A stretch of 64,000 nt of DNA from Deltaproteobacteria bacterium. GTDB lineage: Bacteria; Desulfobacterota; BSN033; UBA1163. The stretch is from assembly GCA_016875195.1 (NCBI GenBank), contig VGRY01000003.1, forward strand, positions 1 to 64,000. The letters are read 5' to 3'. Of the stretch, positions 1 to 7,912 are shown piece by piece (the stretch's first letter is position 1; each line of letters starts with the position of its first letter). The notes under the pieces were generated by a model. That model had not been told where the DNA came from and ran no database searches. It was given only the letters and a program-made list of their open reading frames with translations. Made by a program: the position numbers and the translations under genes.

Positions 1-111
1 GCAGACCGTATCGCATTTGCCGCATTGATAGCAGAGTTTGTCGGCTTCTCCGCCTGCCTCTTTGATGCCATCAATGACTACTTTGAAGGGGGTTAGGGGT
101 AGGGTCTCCAT
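1..111 (-). CDS. BamD-like iron-sulfur protein, N-terminal fragment
   Basis: Only the first 37 codons lie in the window, starting at the ATG at 111 and reading off the left edge. The end of the fragment has a CxxCxxxC cluster motif (CYQCGKCDTVC), the start of a 4Fe-4S ferredoxin domain of the kind found in HdrC/HdrD-like proteins. It follows bamB-like and bamC-like genes on the same strand, and in benzoyl-CoA-degrading anaerobes this position is held by bamD, a heterodisulfide-reductase-related Fe-S protein that is part of the electron-bifurcating benzoyl-CoA reductase complex. The motif is seen; the BamD identity is inferred from gene order, because the diagnostic CCG domains would lie outside the window. 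Confidence 0.6.
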   Translation of the reverse strand, partial: METLPLTPFKVVIDGIKEAGGEADKLCYQCGKCDTVC

Positions 112-195
112 ACTGTTTCTCGATCCTTTTATTTCACCTCAATAAATGTTTAAACTTCAACCTTAAACTCTAAATCCAAAATTAACCCCACCTAA

Positions 196-338
196 CCTCC
201 CCTTACTTAAGGGGAGGAACTCACACCACCCAACCTTCCCTTATTTAAGAGGAGGAACTCACCCAACTTCACCTCCCAATCTAACGCCCCCATCCATCTT
301 CCCCCTCTTAAGGTAAGAGGGGGAAGGGGGAGTTATAA
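196..338. repeat. Cluster of G/C-tract palindromic repeats
   Basis: The 295-base gap between the bamD-like and bamC-like genes holds three palindromes made of a C-tract, a TTAA-centred loop and a G-tract: 196-217, about 235-255 and 272-338. The last 67 bases (272-338) recur without a mismatch at 3461-3527. No gene is seen here. The same family occurs at 3538-3598, 24031-24075, 33097-33157 and 46219-46267. Confidence 0.85.
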
Positions 339-406
339 AAGGAGGAAGGGAGGGGTTATTTCGGTGTAATCATCTCATCATCGCCGTAATCAGAGAGCAA
401 ACGCTC

Positions 407-955
407 TCATTCCTTTGATACCCGGGCGATGGTATCCATGACCTTCTTCAATCCGTATTTCTTTATCAGCGCTTTTAATCCGATCTCCATCTCCCCGCGC
501 ATCTTCGGTTCTTCTGTTACGACCTCTTCCCTTTCTTCGTATATCAAGGCGCCAAACGTGCATGCATCAACGCACATAGGTTTTTCCAAGGGTGGAACAC
601 TTTCACACATATCGCACTTAAGGGGAAAACCGGAATCGGGATCTTTGAAGGCCTCCCTCGACGGGCAGGAGGCCGGGCAGAAAGTACACTCGTCGTACTC
701 CTTGCCGTCAATCACGTAACGGTTTCTACCATTACATTCCGCCATGGCATAGTCACCGGCCCGTATCGGCACAAAGATATCACGCACCTCGTCAATGACG
801 ACCATGATCCGCGAGCGGGCGGTATTCACCGAGCTAAATTTCGGTGTCGCGTGGAAGGCGGAACACGCAATCTCACATGCCCTGCAGCCCACGCATTTCT
901 TGGTATCCACCTTTATGTCTTTAACTATTCTTGTCTTCTTTCGATCGTTCTCCAC
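407..955 (-). CDS. bamC: BamC-like multi-cluster ferredoxin
   Basis: This is a 182-residue ferredoxin with the cluster motif CVGCRACEIAC, then a CxxCxxxC pair (CTFCPASC) and CDMC with a distant CVDAC, so probably three 4Fe-4S clusters. It should pass electrons between the BamB-like tungsten subunit encoded just upstream and the BamD-like protein downstream. An in-frame ATG at 1021 would overlap bamB by 50 bases and has a poor ribosome site. The GTG at 955 follows AGAAGGGG and leaves 16 bases after the bamB stop, so it is preferred. The C-terminal 40 residues are basic and lack cysteines. The electron-carrier role is well supported; the exact name rests on gene order. Confidence 0.7.
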   Translation of the reverse strand: MENDRKKTRIVKDIKVDTKKCVGCRACEIACSAFHATPKFSSVNTARSRIMVVIDEVRDIFVPIRAGDYAMAECNGRNRYVIDGKEYDECTFCPASCPSREAFKDPDSGFPLKCDMCESVPPLEKPMCVDACTFGALIYEEREEVVTEEPKMRGEMEIGLKALIKKYGLKKVMDTIARVSKE

Positions 956-971
956 GGTGACATCCCCTTCT

Positions 972-2930
972 CTATGGCTTCTCTTTCTTGGCTCTGGCAT
1001 CATTGAGGGCAGTAACTTCATTCCCGGTCAGAATGCCCCTCTTGATGAGGTCTTGTGCCACATAGCCCAGGCTCAATTTCTCCAGCGTCTCTTTGGTAGG
1101 AATACCATCAAACGTCCACCCCTTGAAGTCATAATACTTGGTCAGCAACTGCTGCTCATACTCTTCATTCCTCACTGCCCAGTGATCTTCGGGCGGCCTC
1201 TCCATGGATCTTCTCAGGCCCGCTCTATTATTGAGCGCCCTGACCAGATTGCGGTTCCTCTGGAAGCATTCCCACAGTCTGTCTTTGTCAAAGTCAACTC
1301 CCAATGCGTGGGTGATGATCTGCGGCATATTCCATACATGGTATCCTGTGGTGCCGCCAAACTGACCTCTGAATGACGACACAAATCCGCAAAACCCCAA
1401 AGAATCATCCAGGTAGTGCATGCACTCATTCCAATCAACGATCGCGACCATGGCATCATCGGGTAACTGATCACGCTTCTCCCACTGCCGGAACCATTCT
1501 GCGAATTTCTTATCCGGCACCGCGACCCATTTTCTGATGTATTCCTCCTTTAGCTCTGGATCAGTGATCGGGTCCTGTGGGAACGAGCCTTCGATCTGGG
1601 TGATCGCCATATCCTCACCCGTAGCGATCATGAGGAAATAGGCTGGGTTGAGCTTGCCCAGCTTGATGGGCAACTGTTCAAATTTTTTGACCGTGTTATG
1701 GTCGAATTTCTCAGCGCCTTTGCCTATCCGTTCCGCTGCCCGAGAGGTGCCATCCGCCAAAATATCTCCAATGCCCTCTCTAAATGCCATTTTATTGAGG
1801 AGATAATAGAACCTTCCTCTCACATCCGCAGGCATCCCAGGAAAGTCTTTCTCCGTCAGAATCCCAGCTTCCAGAAGCTCAAGTGCGAAGGCGATGGTCT
1901 GAGGAGTGGAGTAAGAGTCGAGCCCTAAATCCTGTGCAATAGGAAGTATCTCGTAGGTGAAGTCTAACTCCTGAAAGGAAGCCATGTGATAGGTATCTTT
2001 TCCGTAGCACTTATACGAAAATCTTCTGCGGTTCGGCCACTTGATGACATTGTGGCATGCCTTGGGGCAGTTCCAGCAACCTGTCTGGCGGCTCATGTGA
2101 TCATACTTCAGGTTTCGCCATCTCTCTTCGAGATTAGCGTTCCAGAAAGTCTTTCGTCTAACACGGGAATTTCCCCAGGAAAAATTGTTGTGATGGAAGC
2201 TGTCATCCTCATCAACCGCCATCCAGTCCCCGACATTCGGGTTTGCATCAAGCTCCTTTCTCAGGCGCGAGCACATCTCCCAGAGTTCAGCGGGATGGGC
2301 AAGGTTCACGTCCTTCGTGCCCCGGACCGCAATGGCCTTTACTCTTTTATCTCCCATGACCGGTCCGACGGTTCGGGCAGCGCTTGAATTCCCGCAATCA
2401 ATGGAAGCCAGATAAGATCTGTTCTCGCCGGCTGGACCAATGGTTGCCACCCAAGCTCTGTTATCCTTTAACTCTTCTTTAACCAACCTGGCGGTATCAT
2501 ACATTCCCTTGCCCCGGAGATGCGTGGCGTCGCGTATCTCTACCTTGTCATTATGTATGGTGATGTAAACCAGGTCGGGCGCCTTGCCCCGGAGGACGAT
2601 TCTGTCCCATCCGGCCATTTTCAGTTCCGGTCCGAACATGCCCCCCATAAGTGAATGGCCCATCAACCCGTTCAATGGGGCAATGGTATTGACTGCAAGG
2701 CGGTTTGCCCCTGGGACGGGTGTACCGTTCAGAAGACCATTACCTAAGATGAGCAGGTTGTCAGGAGAAAACGGATCGGTTCCAGGAGGAACCCGATCAT
2801 ATAGCAGCTTTGCAGCGATGCCATTGCCTCCCAGATACAATACTGTATCTCTTGGATCGGTCTCGACCTTATCAATGCTTCCCCGTGTCAAATCAATTTC
2901 TAAATTAAACCCTGTTTCTGAATACCTCAT
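972..2930 (-). CDS. bamB: BamB-like tungsten enzyme (class II benzoyl-CoA reductase, AOR superfamily)
   Basis: A 652-residue member of the aldehyde:ferredoxin oxidoreductase superfamily, with an N-terminal AOR domain and a cluster motif C285-x2-C288-x3-C292; the fourth ligand is the Cys in LGFCGF near residue 510. The N-terminus (MRYSETGFNLEIDLTRG) and the C-terminal segment around GIPTKETLEKLSLGY resemble BamB, the W-pterin subunit that reduces benzoyl-CoA to a cyclic dienoyl-CoA in obligate anaerobes, more than they resemble classical aldehyde oxidoreductases. It heads a bamB-bamC-bamD order. The start has GAGGGG upstream. Syntrophic aromatic degraders carry several BamB paralogues, so the real substrate could be another aroyl- or alicyclic acyl-CoA. 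Confidence 0.75.
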   Translation of the reverse strand: MRYSETGFNLEIDLTRGSIDKVETDPRDTVLYLGGNGIAAKLLYDRVPPGTDPFSPDNLLILGNGLLNGTPVPGANRLAVNTIAPLNGLMGHSLMGGMFGPELKMAGWDRIVLRGKAPDLVYITIHNDKVEIRDATHLRGKGMYDTARLVKEELKDNRAWVATIGPAGENRSYLASIDCGNSSAARTVGPVMGDKRVKAIAVRGTKDVNLAHPAELWEMCSRLRKELDANPNVGDWMAVDEDDSFHHNNFSWGNSRVRRKTFWNANLEERWRNLKYDHMSRQTGCWNCPKACHNVIKWPNRRRFSYKCYGKDTYHMASFQELDFTYEILPIAQDLGLDSYSTPQTIAFALELLEAGILTEKDFPGMPADVRGRFYYLLNKMAFREGIGDILADGTSRAAERIGKGAEKFDHNTVKKFEQLPIKLGKLNPAYFLMIATGEDMAITQIEGSFPQDPITDPELKEEYIRKWVAVPDKKFAEWFRQWEKRDQLPDDAMVAIVDWNECMHYLDDSLGFCGFVSSFRGQFGGTTGYHVWNMPQIITHALGVDFDKDRLWECFQRNRNLVRALNNRAGLRRSMERPPEDHWAVRNEEYEQQLLTKYYDFKGWTFDGIPTKETLEKLSLGYVAQDLIKRGILTGNEVTALNDARAKKEKP

Positions 2931-2953
2931 GTTTACCCCTCTACGTCTCTTCG

Positions 2954-2971
2954 CAGTCAGATGCCTGACTG
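2954..2971. promoter_or_regulatory. Dyad upstream of bamB-like gene
   Basis: CAGTCAG and CTGACTG, 4 bases apart, form a perfect 7-bp dyad 24 bases before the bamB-like start codon. It could be an operator or a leader hairpin; nothing in the sequence decides between them. Confidence 0.35.
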
Positions 2972-3034
2972 CTGAGATGGTTCATATTTCACGTGCTTCC
3001 CTATCACTCTCTAACGCCCCATACCCGGAGGGCG

Positions 3035-3184
3035 CCCTCAAACCATGAAAAGAGATAGTCAAACGGTTAACGGTGACGATGCTCGTATCGAAACCCGAAG
3101 CTCGGTGCAGGATGCTCGAGTTTCCAGTTTCGAAAGACGAGCCTCGATACGAGCTTCGACAACGATAAACGAAATTCTATTTTC
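3035..3184. repeat. Dispersed inverted-repeat element, copy 1
   Basis: About 150 bases rich in TCGA and CTCG words, folding on itself through GCTCGTATCGA and TCGATACGAGC. A second copy with about 85 percent identity by eye lies at 31584-31724. Both sit between genes and contain no open frame of note. Confidence 0.8.
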
Positions 3185-3187
3185 TTT

Positions 3188-3394
3188 CTAATGGCGGACG
3201 GTCATTGAACCATGTCCGCCTTTCTTCTCCTTTACCTTGGGTCTTCCAGGTTCTCTCGCTGGAGGCGCTACAGGAGTCTCTGTCACTGGAAGCAGCCAAA
3301 TATACTCTCGCAGCGAATCCTTAATCTTTTGCTCCGCAGTTTCAATATCCGGGGCTTCGATCTCCTTTGCACTGCAAAAAACCCTGAAGAACAT
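3188..3394 (-). CDS. Small hypothetical protein
   Basis: A 68-residue protein of unknown function. The start is convincing: AGGAGGG sits seven bases upstream of the ATG. The first half (residues 1-40) is acidic and looks like one alpha-beta unit; the second half is Pro-rich then Lys/Gly-rich (VAPPAREPGRPKVKEKKGG) and probably disordered. It lies between the molybdopterin oxidoreductase and the bamB-like gene on the same strand, separated from both by repeats. No cysteines of a metal site except one. I do not recognise a family. Confidence 0.5.
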   Translation of the reverse strand: MFFRVFCSAKEIEAPDIETAEQKIKDSLREYIWLLPVTETPVAPPAREPGRPKVKEKKGGHGSMTVRH

Positions 3395-3460
3395 ATTCTA
3401 CCCTCCTATAATCTATTAACAGATATGCAGGACTGCACAAAGATTCATAACCCCACCCAA

Positions 3461-3598
3461 CCTCCCAATCTAACGCCCCCATCCATCTTCCCCCTCTTAA
3501 GGTAAGAGGGGGAAGGGGGAGTTATAAGGGGAGGACATACCCCCTCTTAATTTAAGTCGTTGCGACTCGAAACCGAGAGGGGGAAAGGGGGAGTTATT
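3461..3598. repeat. Two G/C-tract palindromic repeats, one with a 21-bp insert
   Basis: Bases 3461-3527 are identical to 272-338. The next copy, 3538-3598, has the same arms but its loop is split at 3556-3576 by a 21-base word beginning GTCGTTGCGAC, which also occurs in the loops of unrelated repeats at 10174 and 33115. Confidence 0.85.
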
Positions 3599-3602
3599 TT
3601 TA

Positions 3603-5657
3603 CTAAGCCTTATGTATCGAACAGAGTTGGGATTTCATCTGCGGATAACCCATGATCGGCTCTCTTAGCTGAAGGTCGGTCAACAGGTTGACATTGCCTT
3701 CTCCTGGCCAGCCATGGGGAATGCTGACAACCCCTTCTGCCATGTCTTTGGTCAGCAAAGCTTTAACTTTGATCTTCCCCCGATTCGACTCCACAACGAT
3801 CGGGTCTCCGTCTTTCACCCCATATTTCCCTGCTGTCCCGGGATGAATCTCCGCAAAGGGCTCAGGGCATTTTTTATTCAAATCCTTAACGTTTCGGTGC
3901 TGGCCATGCGTGTAATAAAGGATTCGGGCTCCTGTTGTGAGAATGAGCGGATATTTCGCAAATAACTCTTTGTTCAATGGACTTTGATCCGGCTCCCGAT
4001 AGGTAGGAAGAGGATCAAAACCCGCCTTTTCAAAGGTATCAGAATAGATCTCGATCTTCTTCGATGGGGTTGAAAAACCTTTAGTCACATGCGCATCCAT
4101 TCCATACTGTTTCATCATATAATAAGCGCCTGCAATCTTATCTTCCTTCAATTCCTTATAGCTCAGGCCGGACGGCTTTAGTTCAAGCTCCACCACTTCC
4201 TCATCACTTTCCCACGGGAAAACCTCTCCCATTCCCATTTTATTGGCCAATGCTTTCCAGAACGAAAACTCCGATTTGCACTCGTACAATGGCTCAATCG
4301 CCTTTTTCCTTAACATCAGGTAGGGCATCCCGTGACAGACGTTATAGCTATAGGCCAGCCCATTCTTCTCAAGATGCGTGCATCCCGGAAGCACATAATG
4401 AGCAAGATCTGCGGTCTCTGTCATAAATAGATCCAGGACCACCAACAATTCAAGCTTCTTCATCGCCTCCCTGAATGCATTCGAATCGGGCATGCTGACT
4501 ACAGGATTTCCTCCGGTGACGATCAGCGCCTTGATCACGTTAGGAACGCTTTCAGGAAAACACATCACCTGTCCGTAAGGGCTTTTCCTCCCCCAGATCT
4601 CATAAAAGAGTGAATAATCCTCGGCGCCAATAGGAGTGCTCTCGGTGTTAATGCCCAAACCCGTCAGCGAGAGCCTCGGACTGATTACCCAGCCCCCGGG
4701 GTTGTTGATATTTCCGGTGATGATTTGAAGAACGGCAAAAGCACGGCTATTCTGCGTTCCGTTCGCTGTCTGGTCTTGAGTATTCGTCCCCTGAAAAATA
4801 CTGGCGCTTTCTGCTTTAGCAAAGAGTCGTGCAAGCTTTCTGATATCTCCCGCCGGAATCCAGGTGATCTTTTCCGCCCACTCCGGCGTATAGGGTTCGA
4901 TATGGGGAACTAATTTATCAAACCCATGAGTCCATTTCTCGACGAATTCGTGATCGTAAAGGTTCTCCTTAATAATGACATGCATCATGGCAAGGGCAAG
5001 GGCTCCATCCGTTCCCGGGCGAATCGGCAGAAACATCTCAGCCTTTTCAGCAAGGGAAATTCTCTTGGGGTCAATGACTACAATTTTCGATCCCTTCGGG
5101 AGGTTCTCCTGAATCGCCAGATTCAAGGGAAAGTCAGATTGCTCAGGGTTATGGCCCCAGAGAACATAAAGCTTGGTATCTTTTTCTTCAACCGGATACT
5201 TTCCAAAAGTCATCTGCCTTGCCCGGATGCGCATCCGATAGCAGATTCCCTCCACAGAGATAAAATTGGGGGTGCCAAAGGCCCCTTTAAATCGCTGGGC
5301 CAATTCCATCATCTCAAAATTTTCAACTCCAATGGAGCCGGAAAAGATGCTCAGAATCTCTGGCCCGAAATCCTTTTTCATTCTCTGAAGCTTATCCCCA
5401 ATTTCGGAAAGAGCGTCATCCCAGGTTAACCTCATCCATTTTCCATTGACCTTCTTCTGGGGATATTTCAACCGGTCAGGATGGTAGACCATCTCAATGG
5501 CTTTTTCCCCTTTTGGGCAGAGCCAGCCATGGTTAAGAGGATGATCCTTCAGACCTTCCACCTTGGTGATGCGCCCCCCTTCCACCAGGACGTTCATTCC
5601 GCAACTGTGATAGCAGATCGTACAGTCCGTTGCTACCCATTTTGAATTTTCCATCAT
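3603..5657 (-). CDS. Molybdopterin (bis-MGD) oxidoreductase, FDH/DMSO-reductase superfamily
   Basis: About 684 residues. The N-terminal 4Fe-4S site is CTICYHSC plus a further Cys in WLCPKG (pattern C-x2-C-x3-C-x27-C). Then come the two molybdopterin-binding halves and a C-terminal molydopterin dinucleotide-binding domain ending near residue 680. The Cys of GICYRM, about 139 residues in, is placed as the probable Mo/W ligand. No twin-arginine signal, so it is cytoplasmic. A stand-alone large subunit of this size fits formate dehydrogenase-like, acetylene hydratase-like or hydroxytransferase-like enzymes; the substrate cannot be told. It starts just after the TetR gene; an upstream GTG at 5672 overlaps the tetR stop, but GGAGGG better serves the paired ATGs at 5657/5654. 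Confidence 0.85.
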   Translation of the reverse strand: MMENSKWVATDCTICYHSCGMNVLVEGGRITKVEGLKDHPLNHGWLCPKGEKAIEMVYHPDRLKYPQKKVNGKWMRLTWDDALSEIGDKLQRMKKDFGPEILSIFSGSIGVENFEMMELAQRFKGAFGTPNFISVEGICYRMRIRARQMTFGKYPVEEKDTKLYVLWGHNPEQSDFPLNLAIQENLPKGSKIVVIDPKRISLAEKAEMFLPIRPGTDGALALAMMHVIIKENLYDHEFVEKWTHGFDKLVPHIEPYTPEWAEKITWIPAGDIRKLARLFAKAESASIFQGTNTQDQTANGTQNSRAFAVLQIITGNINNPGGWVISPRLSLTGLGINTESTPIGAEDYSLFYEIWGRKSPYGQVMCFPESVPNVIKALIVTGGNPVVSMPDSNAFREAMKKLELLVVLDLFMTETADLAHYVLPGCTHLEKNGLAYSYNVCHGMPYLMLRKKAIEPLYECKSEFSFWKALANKMGMGEVFPWESDEEVVELELKPSGLSYKELKEDKIAGAYYMMKQYGMDAHVTKGFSTPSKKIEIYSDTFEKAGFDPLPTYREPDQSPLNKELFAKYPLILTTGARILYYTHGQHRNVKDLNKKCPEPFAEIHPGTAGKYGVKDGDPIVVESNRGKIKVKALLTKDMAEGVVSIPHGWPGEGNVNLLTDLQLREPIMGYPQMKSQLCSIHKA

Positions 5658-5668
5658 CTTTCCCTCCA

Positions 5669-6274
5669 TCACCTTAATTCGTGAGGATTCGTTGTCAAAC
5701 TCATCCCACGGACAATCAAACAGTTCACCTCATCACAATGCTCCAGCAGATCATACTTTTCACCTTTGAGCAACCACCGGGTCACCATATGTTCTAAAAT
5801 TCCGAGAAGCAACTGACGAAGAACATAGATGTTCACATCGTCCCGGATCACTCCCTCCTTTTGCCCCTCCTTAATGATTTCCAACACCTGGTTGGTAAAT
5901 TGTCTAAAAGACTGGTAGGCTTTTGCCTTCGCGAAATTCTTGCTGACGCGCAACTCAAGCATCAGTGTCCTAGCATATTCAGGATTATTCTTAAAAAAAT
6001 AGAGATAGTACCATATAAATTTGCTGATTTTATTGACGGCTCCTTTTATCCCCTGCAGATGGAGTTCCAGCTCCCTCGAAAATTCTTTTGTTTTTTCAAC
6101 CGGGATGGAAAAGAATAGATCTTCTTTATTTTTGAAGTACTGATAGATCGTCCCTTCAGCTACCCCTGCCTTTTGAGCAATCTGAGAAATGGTTGAATTT
6201 TGAAAATTATTTCTACTGAAAACCTCAATGGCAGCCTGAATGATCATTTGCCTTTTGATAATCTTTTTGGACAT
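5669..6274 (-). CDS. TetR/AcrR-family transcriptional regulator
   Basis: About 201 residues. The N-terminal helix-turn-helix is clear (AIEVFSRNNFQNSTISQIA followed by GTIYQYFKNKEDLF), and the C-terminal part is an all-helical ligand domain. It is the first gene of a two-gene unit with the molybdopterin oxidoreductase, whose start follows the tetR stop closely, so it most likely controls that enzyme and itself. The longest reading frame would start at a TTG that lies inside the -10 element, so a later start is needed: ATG at 6295 or 6274, neither with a good ribosome site. Confidence 0.85.
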   Translation of the reverse strand: MSKKIIKRQMIIQAAIEVFSRNNFQNSTISQIAQKAGVAEGTIYQYFKNKEDLFFSIPVEKTKEFSRELELHLQGIKGAVNKISKFIWYYLYFFKNNPEYARTLMLELRVSKNFAKAKAYQSFRQFTNQVLEIIKEGQKEGVIRDDVNIYVLRQLLLGILEHMVTRWLLKGEKYDLLEHCDEVNCLIVRGMSLTTNPHELR

Positions 6275-6312
6275 ACGATGATTTGTATTAAACATTAATT
6301 GAATACTGCTCA

Positions 6313-6341
6313 ATTTTATTCAAAAAATAAAGTAATGTCAA
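6313..6341 (-). promoter_or_regulatory. Promoter of the tetR-oxidoreductase unit
   Basis: On the minus strand TTGACA and TAAAAT are separated by exactly 17 bases, in AT-rich DNA directly upstream of tetR. Transcription would begin near 6306. Confidence 0.7.
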
Positions 6342-6377
6342 GTATTTTTTATAAAAATATCAATAAATTAAAAAAAT

Positions 6378-6390
6378 TGAATAATATTCA
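6378..6390. promoter_or_regulatory. Possible TetR operator
   Basis: TGAATAATATTCA is a perfect palindrome 37 bases upstream of the tetR -35 box. A looser dyad (TGAATA, 11 bases, TATTCA) overlaps the -10 region and start. Two similar half-site pairs around one promoter fit autorepression by the TetR protein. Confidence 0.4.
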
Positions 6391-6571
6391 TTTATTGCAC
6401 GGTATTAGAACCACTGACCTTTTTCCAACCCACTAGTTGATCTGGGGACCCGGTATTGTACCGAGGCAAACGTCAATCTATTCACTGCCTGAAGAAGGAG
6501 AGCAAAGCGTGATAACAAACGCAATGAACTACCCCGCCGCAAGCAACGGGGTATCACCTTCTCTTCTTTGC

Positions 6572-6661
6572 CGTCATTCCGTGCTTGATTTAGCCTGCCC
6601 CGCACTTGATGCGGGGGAATCCAGACGGGTTTTCTGGATACCGGCTTTCGCCGGTATGACG
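6572..6661. repeat. Palindromic intergenic repeat (CGTCATTCC type)
   Basis: The 500-base gap between tetR and the MoaD-like gene holds no gene. It carries a 90-base element with ends CGTCATTCCG and CCGGTATGACG, and within it a nested hairpin CCCCGCA-CTTGA-TGCGGGG. A further partial repeat (ATTGCTTCGTCGCTTC) at about 6699-6727 resembles the core of the element at 17606-17731. Confidence 0.75.
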
Positions 6662-6812
6662 AATTCGCGGCAAGCAGCGGGGAATTTAACCCCAAGGGAT
6701 TGCTTCGTCGCTTCACTCCTCGCAATGACAGTTAATGCGTTTGTAATAGTATTTGAAAACGTTAATGTAGCGTAAAAAGGGAGGCAAATGTGAGATAAAC
6801 TTTGAGCTGGAG

Positions 6813-7079
6813 TTACCCTCCACCCAGTGGAGTAAAGAAGAAGATTTCATCCCCATCCTGAATGGGCGCGGAGAGATCTCTTTTAACCTTTCCATTGATA
6901 GAGACAAGATAGGCAAAGGAACCGTCTTCCCCTGTTAATTCCCTCTCTAATTCAGGTCCATTTTTCTTGATAAGAGAGGAGAGTAAGTCTCCGAGGGTCC
7001 CTCCTGACCAATCCATCTCGAATTTATTGCCGCCGATCTTCTCTGATAAAGGTTGAAGTGCTTTAATCTTAATGGCCAT
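6813..7079 (-). CDS. MoaD/ThiS-family sulfur-carrier protein
   Basis: An 88-residue beta-grasp protein ending in the diagnostic Gly-Gly (PLGGG). MoaD-family proteins are adenylated at this terminus by a MoeB/ThiF enzyme, converted to a thiocarboxylate and deliver sulfur, here probably for the pterin cofactor of the neighbouring tungsten enzymes. The ATG at 7079 has GGAAG upstream and is preferred to the TTG two codons earlier. It is last in the zinc-ribbon/AOR/ferredoxin module, about 150 bases after the ferredoxin and separated from it by a repeat. A paralogue lies at 18603, next to the only MoeB-like gene here. Confidence 0.85.
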   Translation of the reverse strand: MAIKIKALQPLSEKIGGNKFEMDWSGGTLGDLLSSLIKKNGPELERELTGEDGSFAYLVSINGKVKRDLSAPIQDGDEIFFFTPLGGG

Positions 7080-7116
7080 CTTCAAGCTTCCAGTAGTTTG
7101 CCTAAAATCTTTTTAT

Positions 7117-7243
7117 GCAGGATGCTCAAAAATTCCCAGATACGAGGCGCCCGAAATCCTGAGGAGTGAGGCGTACTTGGATGTACGTCGCAACGACGAA
7201 AGATGAGGGGAACAAAGTAGATGGGCGTTTTTCAGCATCCTGC
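7117..7243. repeat. Miniature element with 16-bp terminal inverted repeats, overlapping a ferredoxin stop
   Basis: Ends are GCAGGATGCTCAAAAA and its inverse with one mismatch; length 127 bases. The right end supplies the last residues (AGC) and the TGA stop of the ferredoxin gene at 7232, so insertion of the element probably reset that C-terminus. Confidence 0.75.
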
Positions 7244-7696
7244 CAGTTCTTCAATAGAGAGGTTCATGCTCCGGCGCCGCCTCTCGCGAACTGCCGTTTC
7301 AACCTCCCCATATTCAATCGCATTCGTCATACAATACTTGACGCATTGGGGATCGCCGTCGCAGAGTTCACACTTCACGACCTTGTCTGGCAATGCCATC
7401 ATCACACCGAAGGGGCATGCGCTGACGCAGGCTTCACAGCCAATGCACGTCTCCTGATCGATCTTCACACATCCATCGTCGTCCTTATGGATGGCATCGA
7501 CTGGACAGGCCTTGCCACAAGGGGGCTTCTTACACTGGGAGCAAACAACCGGCGTACTCAGACCCAGAGAATGTTTCTTCAAGATTCGAATCCTCGATCT
7601 GCTCAGATCATTCACCTTATCGTTATAAAGGACACAAATCGATTCGCACAGACGACAACCTGTACATCGTTCAGGATAGATCACTATCTTTTTCAT
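7232..7696 (-). CDS. Four-cluster ferredoxin (HycB/DmsB type), AOR partner
   Basis: A 154-residue electron carrier with four cysteine groups: CTGCRLCESIC, CSQCKKPPCGKAC, CIGCEACVSAC and CELCDGDPQCVKYC, which fits up to four 4Fe-4S clusters. It lies 216 bases downstream of the AOR at 7913 on the same strand, and close relatives stand beside the AOR at 24725 and the NrfD-like gene at 15910. It is cytoplasmic and most likely takes electrons from the AOR. AGGAG lies upstream of the ATG. The last residues are encoded by a repeat, see the element at 7117. Confidence 0.88.
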   Translation of the reverse strand: MKKIVIYPERCTGCRLCESICVLYNDKVNDLSRSRIRILKKHSLGLSTPVVCSQCKKPPCGKACPVDAIHKDDDGCVKIDQETCIGCEACVSACPFGVMMALPDKVVKCELCDGDPQCVKYCMTNAIEYGEVETAVRERRRRSMNLSIEELAGC

Positions 7697-7749
7697 CTTC
7701 TCAGCTCCTAACCTAGTATAACCAGGACCAAACAGGCTTTTTGAGTTGG

Positions 7750-7876
7750 ATAAATTCGAATGTTCAAAATTCTTGTAAGGAACGCATATATGCGTTCCCT
7801 ACTTTTTCGTTTTGAACATTTGGGATTTGGTCATTTGACATTGTTTCGAAATTCGGATTTCGTGCTTCGAATTTTT
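7750..7876. repeat. TTCGAA-type inverted repeat element with nested palindrome
   Basis: One of about seven copies of a 130-170 base intergenic repeat whose arms are AAATTCGAA and TTCGAAATTCGGATTTCG. This copy carries a perfect 20-base palindrome, GGAACGCATATATGCGTTCC, at 7779-7798, absent from the other copies. Confidence 0.75.
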
Positions 7877-7912
7877 GTCAATATCCCTCCGACCAAAATC
7901 CGCAACCCTAAT

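Noticed and set aside
795..1376. Plus-strand frame of 193 codons opposite bamB/bamC
   Set aside because: It lies antisense to two genes with strong family motifs, has no ribosome site and no recognisable protein features.
6405..6775. Frames on both strands in the gap after tetR
   Set aside because: Both run through palindromic intergenic repeats; their protein sequences (for example SSYRRKPVSRKPVWIPPHQ) are translations of the repeat.
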